From Viridothelium virens (taxonomy: Eukaryota > Ascomycota > Dothideomycetes > Trypetheliales > Trypetheliaceae): a stretch of DNA of 64,000 nucleotides. The translations under genes were made by a program, and so were the position numbers. Shown one piece after another: positions 10,633 to 20,031 of this stretch. The DNA lies in contig ML991784.1 in NCBI GenBank assembly GCA_010094025.1, positions 1 to 64,000 on the forward strand, given 5' to 3'. The notes beneath the pieces were generated by a model. It was not told where the DNA came from. It saw only the letters and a list, made by a program, of their open reading frames with translations, and did no database searches. Positions within the stretch are counted from its first letter, which is position 1. Every line of letters starts with the position of its first letter.

Positions 10633-11964
10633 ATGGAGGAAAGTCGTTATGTCACTACCATTGCTGTGGGTATAGTGATGGCAACCCTGGCTTCGATTGC
10701 TGTGGCCCTACGTTTTCGCGCACGCCGTGTACGCAAAGTTTCCTTCAAAGCCGATGATTACGCTGTTGTCATTGCTCTGGTAACAATACAAAGGAGGTCA
10801 CCCGGAGGAAGCGATGACTGACCATGAATCAGATCTGTCTGTTGGGACAATGCATTTGCAATCTCGTTGGTGAGCCACAAAGAACCTCTGGCGTGACCAC
10901 ACACCCCACAGTGCGGACTTTTGACGTATACTGTAAGGAGCGATCGTCGGTAGGATGGGAACGCACTACTCCCTTTCGCATATGGATCCTTCTGACACTG
11001 TCGCACTTCAGAAGATGATTCTCCGGTCAAAGGTAAGATGGCATCCGCCAGCTCTACCGTAGCAATGGTGCTCACTATCTTGTGCAGGTCATTTGGTCGC
11101 TGAATGTCCTGTGTTCCCTTGGGCCTGGCTTTGTTAGAACGAGCGTGATCCTTTTTTATCAGAGAATATTCATCGAAACTCCGTTCTTGATGGTCTCTTG
11201 GACAATTTTCGCGCTAAATGCTACTTGGACACTCGGCTTCTTCCTCAGCAATCTCTGTAAGTTGCTTGCGCAAGCAATGAAGCTAGTAGGTACTAATAGA
11301 TCCAGTATCCTGTGTCCCAATTTCTGGAAATTGGGCCGTGGGGCTTCCTCCATCCAGCTGCGTCGACTTTCTCATGCTATTTAAGTCCATGGTAGTCTCG
11401 AGCGTCATCCTTGATGGCGTAGTTCTTATGCTACCATGGTATCCGCTGTGGAAGCTTAACATGCCTACGATGCGCAAGGTTGTTGTCTCTGGTATCTTAC
11501 TCCTTGGTGGCTTGGCGGTGCTCTTCAGTATCTTTCGCGCCGTTGCAATGTTTGATGCCTTAGTACCAAATCCTGATACTACATGGACCCGTGCGCCTGC
11601 ATTCTACTGGGCAACGCTCGAGACTGGCATGGGTACCATAAGTGCCTGTCTGCCGACGCTCCGACCTTTAATGAGCAAGCCGGGTCCCGAGAGCATGGTC
11701 AGGAGTCTACACCGAAAGCTTCGTCGTACTCTATCAAGGACGAAACTCTCGCAAGACTCGAACTCTATGGAGCATTTCCCAAGAGAGAGTGGCGAATCCG
11801 GAGAGAAGTCGTTCCGTACAATGGAAGCTCAAGGACCGTTAGTGTATGATGGACCCAGGTCGACGGCGTACGATCGAGCAACCCGCATCGAGGCGGGGCA
11901 AAACGAAGATTTGCCCACTTCTTCCGAGGCTATCGTGGTCAAGTCTACGTTTCAATCGTATTGA
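10633..11964 (+). CDS. SAT4/rhodopsin-like integral membrane protein
   Basis: This fungal seven-helix membrane protein belongs to the family often found in biosynthetic clusters and near PTH11-like receptors. Its biochemical role is unknown. The N-terminus has a first helix (TIAVGIVMATLASIAVAL), then ALRFRARRVRK and DDYAVV. Later exons give VIWSLNVLCSLGPGFVRTS, SWTIFALNATWTLGFFLS and SSVILDGVVLMLPWYPLWKL. The family-typical TISACLPTLRPL precedes a polar cytosolic tail. The intron with donor GTAAGTTGC near 11257 and acceptor near 11307 joins LSNL to LSCVPISGNWAVG, so the frame change there is splicing and not damage. An intron runs from about 11033 to 11088. The first introns (from about 10780) are not fully resolved, so residues 50-80 are uncertain. 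Confidence 0.78.
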
Positions 11965-12915
11965 CAAGAGACGAGAACGTTGAACAAATAGCTAAGCTCC
12001 TGGAGATCGGGTCGAAGACTTTCGACATAACTTGGTTGCTGCCCAAGCAAAAAGAAAAGTCGTTTTCTGTTTTGCTATACAGTCTATGTTCCAATGGTGA
12101 TGAGCTGGTGGTATACTTAGGACTCAAGCGCGCCTAGTGCCATTGATCTTTTTCTCGTAAGGTCTTTCGCTTGTCCAGACAGTGTAATTGCATAAAGCCT
12201 CAGAATTTAGCACTCCTAGTGTTTTAGTTTTCAAATATCAGGATGGCTCGAAAGGATTGTGTTGAAAAGCACATATACCTGCGATTTAGGCACCCCGATG
12301 CTAGCTCTTTTTCTCCCGAGCACAGCTCCTTTCGACGTGAGCTATGACCTGCTCAGTTTATCAGGGATCAACCAAAACTAAGAAAGGATCACCTAAGATT
12401 GGACGAGGATTAGACGCAAGGTGAGTAACGTGCATTGCACCGATACAGGCAGCAAGCGTGTAGGCAATGAGACGGCTCACAACTCCGGTCCCATGCGAGC
12501 GGCCTAGGTAATTCTGTTGGCGCTTTAATGTAAGGGCTCACTGGGCTCTGCGCGCTTTCGCCCTTCGGAACACAGCCGTGTCCGCTCGACTGGGAACGGC
12601 CAATACAACTGGGTACCTAATGTACGCATCCATCGGCGCTAAGAGAGGCACCTGACAATACGGCAACTTGAGAGGGCTCGCTGCAGAACTAGGCAACAGC
12701 TGCAAGAACCAACAGAGCATTTCCCCCTGTAGCTCGGGGTTGTTGACCTCTGTTTTGGATGACACTGCCGTCTTCTTCGCTAGCTATTCTAGAACGTCCT
12801 CCGATACAGGACAAGTATTTAGGCGTGAGAGGCTCTTGAAGAGTGTGCGAGTTGACAGAATTCAACAGCAGACGATTTTGCTCTCGTTCAGAAACATCAC
12901 CTTTCAGTAGATGCA
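11965..12915. other. Intergenic region within the cluster
   Basis: This is a 951-base gap with no supported gene. It holds the SAT4-gene 3' end and the upstream region of the GST-like gene. No repeat or clear promoter element was seen. Confidence 0.5.
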
Positions 12916-14080
12916 ATGACCAGCAAATGGTTCAATCCTCCACCTCCGGCATTCACGTCTTTCATTACCTCCGATCCAGCGTCAGAATTTCCTGCTGAGC
13001 CTAACCGCTATGTAAGAATGGTTTCTTAACCCAAGTCACAAACCAAGATTAATGCATCTGCTTCTTTCAGGTTCTCTATGTCCACTATGGCTGCCCATTT
13101 GCTCATCGAACCAACATCGTGTACCACTTGAAGCGTCTTCAGTCCTTGGTCGGATTCAGCGCGGTCTCCATTCATCGCGATGGGGACAACGGGTGGGGTT
13201 ACGATGGAAGCTCTGGCTCTGATAGCGCAGATCCTATCTACGGCTTCAAGAATCTCCGGCAGCTCTACGAAAAAGCCGACCCTGAGTACAAAGGCGGCTA
13301 TTCAGTACCGTTTATTTTTGATCGTAAAAAGGAAACGATCGTGAGCAATGATAGTAGCGATATTGTTCGGATGCTCTCCACTGCGTTTGACAGTAACCTG
13401 GACCCCGACCTGCGGGAGGAGAACAAAGCTGGCGGAGGCCTTTTGCCTGCACCTTTGAAGGCAGAGATTGAGGAATTGAACGACTGGGTCAACGAGGACG
13501 TGAGCTGGGGCGCCTACAAGTGCGGCTTTTCTCAAACGCAGGAACATTACGATGAGGCTATGACCGCTTTGTACAAGGCGCTCGACAAGCTGGAGGAGAG
13601 ATTGGCAGAAACAAAATTCTTGTTTGGAGACCATATCACAGAGGCGGATGTCCGGTAAGAAGAGCGAAGATCTTGAAGTACCGGCAATGAAGCTCAGAAT
13701 CTGCGATAGCTTGTTCCCGACGATAGCGCGATTTGACATGGCGTATGTTACGGTCATGAATTGCGACTGGAAACAAATCCGATATGATTATCCAAATCTG
13801 CACCGCTGGCTCAGACATTTGTACTGGGAAGTTGACAACGATGCCAAAGATGCATTCAAAGGAACGACCCATTTCGATATCGTAAGTCCCATCAAATCAG
13901 TCTTGCTCTGACGATGCCTTTGGATCCAGATTAATCCCCAAAAATTATCACGCATGTTCTCAACGCTAGCTATATTGCTGACCCAAAAAATAGTTCATGG
14001 AAGGATACGCAAAGTCCGCGATGAGATTGAAGCTTGTGCCTTGGGGTCCTAAAAAGCCGATATTGCCATTGAGTGATTAG
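12916..14080 (+). CDS. Glutathionyl-hydroquinone reductase-like (xi-class) GST
   Basis: Members of this family (ECM4/Gto, PcpF-like) use a Cys to remove glutathione from glutathionyl-hydroquinones. Four exons (12916-13011, 13071-13654, 13710-13881, 13994-14080) encode about 312 aa. The N-terminal thioredoxin-like domain has LYVHYGCPFAHRTNIV, with the catalytic Cys at about residue 40 in the CPxAHR motif. Further family marks are a Val-Pro cis-proline site (YSVPFIFDRK), SSDIVRML, AYKCGFSQTQEHY, LFGDHITEADVRL, RFDMAYV, YDYPNLHRWLRHLYW and the C-terminal VPWGPKKPILPL. The 112-base third intron could hide a small extra exon, but single-intron splicing gives the family ending. Next to an A-T-TE synthetase, which can make quinones, a role in quinone tailoring or self-protection is an inference. 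Confidence 0.85.
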
Positions 14081-14674
14081 ATCTAGGTGAAGCGTGTCCC
14101 TTGCGGTGGCGTGACTCTGGCCGAGAAGTCATGCAGGATATACAACACGAGTGACGAGTCACAAGTGACGAATGGATCATGGCGTGCGTAGATGAATAGA
14201 GAGGGCTACCCGAGCATGAAAGTAGAACAAGCTTTAGCACACTCAAGCCATCCTTGCGCTTACTGCAAATGAATGATTGGTACCTTGACTTCTTGGTGCC
14301 GAGGTCAAGTCACCAATATTTAGCGCTCTCGTCGGTTCTCCCGGTGATGACGAATAGAGATATGCGTCCCAAAGGCGCAGTAGGTACGTGCTCGAGGCAG
14401 AGGAAGGGGCACTGCTTTCCAGGATCTAAAGTAGGCGAATTCCGAATTTTCCCTTTGAAATCAGGCTGGACGATGACTGCATTTGCGCGAGGCTGAGATG
14501 CGTTGGGTTGAAGCTGAAGGTCACCGGAAGTCTGTGCATGCCTCAAGACGCCGATTAGTTTTGCAGGCTCCGGAGAGTCGTGAAGGTTCCTTGGAGCCGG
14601 ACCCAAATAACTTGGGACGTACAGACTATACAAAGGAATGAAATTCTAATCACCATCTTCTCTGTAAAGTCGGA
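14081..14674. other. Intergenic region upstream of O-MT 2
   Basis: No gene was seen in these 594 bases. Near 14140-14170 there is a cluster of GTGACGAGTCACAAGTGACG, a local direct and inverted repeat. The right end carries a TATA-like box before O-MT 2. Confidence 0.5.
14627..14634 (+). promoter_or_regulatory. TATA-like box of O-MT 2
   Basis: TATACAAA lies about 41-48 bases upstream of the ATG at 14675, with no other gene between them. This is a single sequence match, not a tested promoter. Confidence 0.3.
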
Positions 14675-16162
14675 ATGATGGAACAAACGCTCGAGCAGCT
14701 ACGACAATTCGCCGTCGATGCAGACACAGCTAGTAAGAGAAACCTCTCACTTGCATTGAGAGAATTTTCCTATGCTCTGGAGTCTCCAGAAGACACGACA
14801 GCAAGAATCACTTCCTACGTAGGCTTTCCCGAAGCCATTAGCTCTTGCTCGCAAGCAGTCCGAGCCACTCACGTAATGATTAGATCCTCGAGGCGGCAGT
14901 TGTGCGGACCGGTATTGACGTAAAATTGTTCAAATGTCTCGCAAATAGTGAAACTCCTCTGCGTGTCGAAGATCTGGCTTCGGAAAGTGGGATGGAAGCC
15001 GATTTCGCTGGTAAGGATGGTACAAATCCTATGAGAAGTCGTCTCCGCTGAAGCAAGATCCACAGGCAGATATCTGCGATGTCTGGCATCCTTTGGATAC
15101 ATCGACGAACCCTCAAGTAACATGTTTGTAGCAAACAATGTCACAAAAGCAATAGACGATCCAGGAAGGCAGGCAGAGATTATCCACTAGTAAGTCCATG
15201 TAACTCCAATTCTCCATTTTCAAGTCTTCGAACCCAAGCCTCAGCCAGGCTGTGTTTCCTGCCTTGCAAACCTTCTTACTTCTTCTGGGGTGGTAGCTTC
15301 GACACCGTTGGTCCAGCAATTTGCGCTATGCCTGAGTTTCACCGGATCCACGGCTATACCAATCCGCCCTCTGCAACCAATTGCCCTTTCCAGCTTGCGT
15401 ATCAGACCTCAAAGTCTGCATTCGAATTTATGCCAGAGCTTTCGCAGTACAGACTCGATGCATTTCACACATACATGAGCACCCGTACAGCCAACGCCAA
15501 ATCCTGGCTTTCGGTATATCCATTTGCTCAGGAGATTGATGAGAGTGGTCCAAGCGATGTAGTCTTCGTCGATGTAGGCGGCGGAGCGGGACATCAGTGC
15601 GTTGAACTTCGAAAGGCTTTTCCAGAATTGCAAGGAAGGGTCATTGTTCAGGATCTAGAGTATCCGATTAACAAAAGGCTTCAACACCCGGGCGTGGAGG
15701 GAATGGTACATGATGCATTCAAGAAACAGCCTGTGAAAGGTTCGCAAGATACCCCTCTCCCGCCTTAGCTAATGCTCGCGCCACGCTGCACGACGCAACA
15801 GAGTTTCCCAGATGAAAAGACTGACAGCGGATGCAGGTGCACGTTTCTATTATCTCCGCGCTGTACTTCACGATTGGTCGGACGAGGCCTGTGTCTCCAT
15901 GCTCAGTAACCTCAAACCCGCCATGGATCTTCAATCGCGCATCTTGATTGACGAACAAGTCCTGCCAGACCAAAGCGTAGACCGGATCGCGGCGGGCATG
16001 GATCTCACGATGATGGCATGCTTTGGTAGCAAGGAACGCACTGAAAGCCAATGGAAAAATATGCTGGACGATGTAGGGCTGTTAATCGAGCGCCAACGGC
16101 GCTATGAAGGTCGCGTGGGGTATGAGACCGTAATGACCGTCAGGAAGAAGGAATTGTCATGA
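14675..16162 (+). CDS. Class I SAM-dependent O-methyltransferase (cluster O-MT 2)
   Basis: A second cluster methyltransferase, clearly different from O-MT 1. Five exons (14675-14818, 14884-15010, 15066-15189, 15297-15739, 15837-16162) give about 387 aa. Two adjacent ATG codons (14675 and 14678) can start it. Splicing restores the plant-caffeate-type fold: AAVVRTGIDVKLFKCLA, GRYLRCLASFGYIDE, ANNVTKAI, HYFDTVGPAI, then the SAM loop VDVGGGAGH, VQDLEY and the catalytic stretch GARFYYLRAVLHDWSD with its His. The end is YETVMTVRKKELS. All introns are GT-AG and consistent in phase. Its likely role is O-methylation of a hydroxyl of the scaffold made by the NRPS-like enzyme. Two O-methyltransferases suggest two methylation positions or two intermediates. 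Confidence 0.88.
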
Positions 16163-17426
16163 ACGGAGGACTCTCTCCGGAGTTCTGTACACAACCAGGA
16201 AATTCATGCAAGTGGCTCGTGCGTCTGTTTTCGTACAGCAAACAGGCTGGTGGTTGATAAATTATCCTATCAAGGCGGTGGGCCGATAGAGCCATTTTTA
16301 CGATCGCTTAATAATCAGTAAGACTTGTCAGCTCTACTAGTACACCGATGTTTAATTATTATTACTTGAAATGCAAAGGTGATAAGATATCAGTCACTAG
16401 GATCGAGTAAAGGCTGGTCCAGCCTGCAAGGAAGGTGAACAGAAGTGGCAGATTACAGACTCTACCTGTTCGACTAAGAAATGTCCTATTTTGACACGGC
16501 CACCATATCCAAAAACTTCATCTTAACTGATTTGGTGATTTGATATTTGCTTATTTAGTGATTCACTCTACAAATTTTGTATAGTCTTCTACAGTAGCTT
16601 TCATATGGCCAAGAATCCAAGAACTTAAGGAGTGTTTTAGACTCTTAGAGCTCCAGATTTGATCTTTTTTTTCTGTCCAGAATCCATCTGTAAAGGATTG
16701 GTTGTGATAGCGTGAAAGATATAGACTTCTAAAATGTAAATAGTTCACGTGTAGCTTCTAACTAGATATTTAGCAGTATGTACAGATCGGGGATTCTAAC
16801 TCCATTCTGCCATTCTTCTAATTGGTTTAATTATAAAAACACCAGCTTGTTATTCTCATCTGTTCTTTTATATCTATTAATTGCTCGATATCTATTGAAA
16901 TTTTTGGAAAAGAGTTTATATTCTTAATAGTTTAAATTTAATAGTGGATATTAAATCACCAAGTCGGTGAGGAATTCGACACGCATTGATTAAGCCGAAG
17001 TGCGCAATGACCTTGCCATACACCCAGCCAGGCTAGCAGCCTTGGCCCGACGACCCAGCAAAATTACGCCCAGCTCAATGTTGGCTTAAATTTGGCTTGG
17101 GCTTGCTGCGCTCAGTCTGGCTCAAGTCAGTGCTTAAATATAAGCTAGAGCTAGATAGCTTAGCATGGGGTGTGGACACAGGGTCGCGTAGCCTACGACA
17201 ACTCAATTCAAAGTCGCGGAAGTGGTCTTAACGAATGCTTCCTTTTTCTTGCCTTTTCTCCTAGGCCGAGCGTAAGAGAGGTGGAATATTTGGTAAAAAC
17301 CTGTGAAATTACCTTCTGAGGCTTTGTACAAACCAATGTGCGCCGCATCACGTGACCGAAGATTGTACATTCACAGAACTTCTGACAGCGCACCTCCTCT
17401 GCTCTATTGACCATTAAATAGTCGCT
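16163..17426. other. AT-rich, gene-poor boundary region
   Basis: No gene is supported. Bases about 16,480-16,960 are visibly AT-rich, with many TTTA/TAAT words and stops in all frames, unlike the neighbouring genes. This is the look of old repeat DNA, possibly affected by repeat-induced point mutation, but I recognise no transposase. It marks the right edge of the putative cluster. Confidence 0.5.
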
Positions 17427-18922
17427 TTATCGCGTCGTTTTGGTACGCTTCGAGGGGCGACTAGGGTTTGATGCTAGAGAAGGACGCTTTGCTCGGGCAG
17501 GAACTTGACCATCGGGTGAGTTGGCACTATCGTTCGGCGAACGTGATATTGAATTAGAAGTCAAAGCTGGTTCCGCATCCCATTGACTCGGATTGTTTTC
17601 GCTCTCGATTTGGTCTGCGATGCTATTTGCCAATCCAATTGCCTCATCCCTTTGCTCCTTAGCCCAGTCTCGTAGGTTCCTGAATGCGGCTGTTCCTCTT
17701 CGGAAGGTCTCAATGTCCCCGGCCATTGCCCAAGAACCAATGGGGTACGTGTAATACTTTTGTCGATTACTTGTTTGAGTAGTGTAGACAGTATATATTG
17801 AAAGCGCGGAGTAGAGATAGACTGACGTAATGGTGTGCGCATTGTTGTCGAAATTTGCTTCGTTTGTCCCATATGAGCGAAGCTGATGCTGCCCTCTTTC
17901 ACCTAATGCGCCGTCATAAACACACTGTCGTTGTGCTACCCGTATGGTGCCGTCGAAACCCTTTAGATGAAGAAAAAAGTTCGGTGCAATAGGATGTGTT
18001 TCTAGGGAGGAAGGAATGATTGTCCGATAGAGCCTGTCCCGCACTCGACGATCAAGCTGCTCGGGGGGTGCGCCATCATATAGGTCAGGATTGCCCGGTG
18101 TGAGAGGATAATCGATCAGACTTTGAAAGTTCGCAAACTTGACTTTACTAGAAAAAGTATAGGCCTCTTGGGTACTGCCTTCAATGGTGTTGACTACGTT
18201 CCTTGAAACGTGGTCCTCGTCTGATGACTTTGCTGCAACATACTGAAACTCTTCGAACTCCTCATCTGTATATCGAGATGGCGAAAGAGAAGATCGACGT
18301 TGTTCTGCTCTCTCTTTGATCTCTTCTATATTCTTCGGTTTCTCAGGCCTTCGACCATCTGGATATTTGTAAAGGGGTGGGAAAATCCCATTGTCAACAA
18401 GGATCTGTTCGAAGTTACGAGAATAGGGGCCGGTGCTTTCAGTCTTTGCGGTAATGGTAGCGTCTGTATTCTTCGAGACCGATAGACGGTTTGTTGGTGG
18501 CATTGTAGAGTGTTCGAGAGGGTTAATAGGTTCTAGATACTAAATGAGATTAGCATTTAAATGTATTTATGACATCTGATTATGCATACCCCTCTTAGAT
18601 CAGACGTGTCTGGTCCACCCAGTTTGGAAAACCGTTTAAGCTCCTCAAAATCGTCCTTTGAGTATTTATTCAATATCTCAGATATGGACTGCTGGCCTTT
18701 GGTCCACTTGGTAAGAAGGCTTCGAGTGAGAGGCCGGCGAAATCGTCGATATGGTGGTGGGCCATTGTTAGGCTTGTTGTTTCTGCGGTTCAACTCTTTC
18801 AATGCGCGTTTGGTGAGCCAGATCTTGGACGGTTTATCCCAATAACTTGATGGCGGCTGAGAGTCTCTGTGATTGAGTTGGGAACGCCGCTCCGTACATC
18901 GGAGTATGTGTAAATCAGACAT
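17427..18922 (-). CDS. Fungal orphan-family protein (DUF7924-like)
   Basis: Two exons (18922-18590 and 18539-17427) with a 50-base intron (GTATGC...TTTAG) join GGPDTSDLRG to YLEPINPLEH and give about 481 aa. I recognise the pattern from a family repeated in many ascomycete genomes, often in variable regions: LTKRALKELNRRN near the N-terminus, then STGPYSRNFEQILVDNG, the tract SLSPSRYTDEEFEEFQ, LTPGNPDLYDG, APPEQLDRRVRD, IAPNFFLHLKG and VYDGALGERG. The name DUF7924 is from memory and should be confirmed. The C-terminus is basic and Ser/Pro-rich (KRPSLASNPSRPSKRTK), a possible nuclear signal. The function is unknown. The gene lies between AT-rich DNA and a MITE-like element, which suggests accessory DNA. 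Confidence 0.72.
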
Positions 18923-20031
18923 TCTGACAAAGCGCCGCGCCAGAGCTTAAGTAGACGGTGTTCAGTGTTTTTTAATTCTTGCCTTTGCTTTCCATATTCT
19001 GAGGCGCGGAACTTTGTTCAGAGACATTTTCGTCTGAATGGGCGGTGACATCAAGAATGCGCGAAACTGCAGAAAATCGTGGTATATTTAAAGCACCAAA
19101 CAAAGGCACAGGGAGACAGCTCAGACTCAAAGGAGAGGAATGTTTGGAATGGCTGCAAGCGGACTGATTTCTCGCGTCGCATCACCGCATATTAGTCCAA
19201 AATATTTTACGCGATACCCGATCTGCCTTAGCCAATGCTACGGGCATGCCGCCTTACAGTAAGGTACCTGAGATATACGACACCCTTAATTTTGGAAAGG
19301 CCGCAGACACAGCTTCCCCACTACTCCATACACTTTAAATAGACTCTCTCTCTCCAGGTAAAGAAAAAGTGTCCGATTTTGCCACGGACCATCACCACCC
19401 CAAGACCGTTCGTTATCAGCGAATTTCGGAGGAAGAAAGAAATTAAAAACGAATTCATCATAAATACAATCATTACTACAAGCGACTACATAATATTGGT
19501 AAAGCAAATGGCCAAATAAACCAATGTTTAAAAATCGAATTCGATGAGATAAAAGGTCTTGGGGTGGTGGCGGTCTGTACCAAAATCGGACACTTTTTGT
19601 TCATCTGGAGTGACTCTCTTTACTTAAGCGCTCTAGACCAACAAGAGACCATGCCAAACCCCTATCCTTTTACATGATTGCTACCGATATCTAAAGCCAG
19701 CAGTGAGGCTGTCCTAGCCGTGGGGGGCAAGAGGTAGTGGAAGGCTGAAACGTTCAGATGGATATAGAATAGAAGGAAGAGCTTCGCACTGAGTTACTTA
19801 CTAAGAGAGGTTGAGATAAAGCTGGTGAGGTTGAGAAGAGGGATACGGGTATTCAGGCGAGTGTTCCGGAGGAGACGCCATTCATCAAGAAATAATGAAC
19901 ATCCCGAGGTAGAAAACCAAATTGCGCGGCTACACAGATTGAGAAACCCATCGATGTCCATTTGTTTCTCTAGGTAGTTGAATCGGCGGTCGTGGTCTAG
20001 GATATCAAAGCAACACGCAGTATTCCGTCCT
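18923..20031. other. Intergenic region containing a MITE-like element
   Basis: No gene was seen. The main feature is the inverted-repeat element at 19364-19598, listed separately. The rest carries only short random frames. Confidence 0.5.
19364..19598. mobile_element. MITE-like element with ~50-base imperfect terminal inverted repeats
   Basis: The left arm starts AAAAAGTGTCCGATTTTG (19364) and runs to about 19416. The right arm (about 19548-19598) is its reverse complement, ending CAAAATCGGACACTTTTT. Both arms share CCACCACCCCAAGACC with a few mismatches. The centre is an AT-rich stretch of about 130 bases with no coding capacity for a transposase. A target-site duplication was not clear. 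The size and structure fit a non-autonomous DNA transposon, perhaps Tc1/mariner-like, but the superfamily is a guess. Confidence 0.65.

Noticed and set aside
11307-11400. Apparent frameshift in the SAT4-family gene
   Set aside because: Using the acceptor near 11307 with the correct phase gives LSCVPISGNWAVG and then the conserved region in one frame. The other frame was a shadow.
13882-13993. Extra small exon beginning INPQKL inside the third intron of the GST-like gene
   Set aside because: INP is a family motif, but reading on gives a non-family sequence and a stop. The single 112-base intron with a GCTGAC branch site yields the conserved ending instead.
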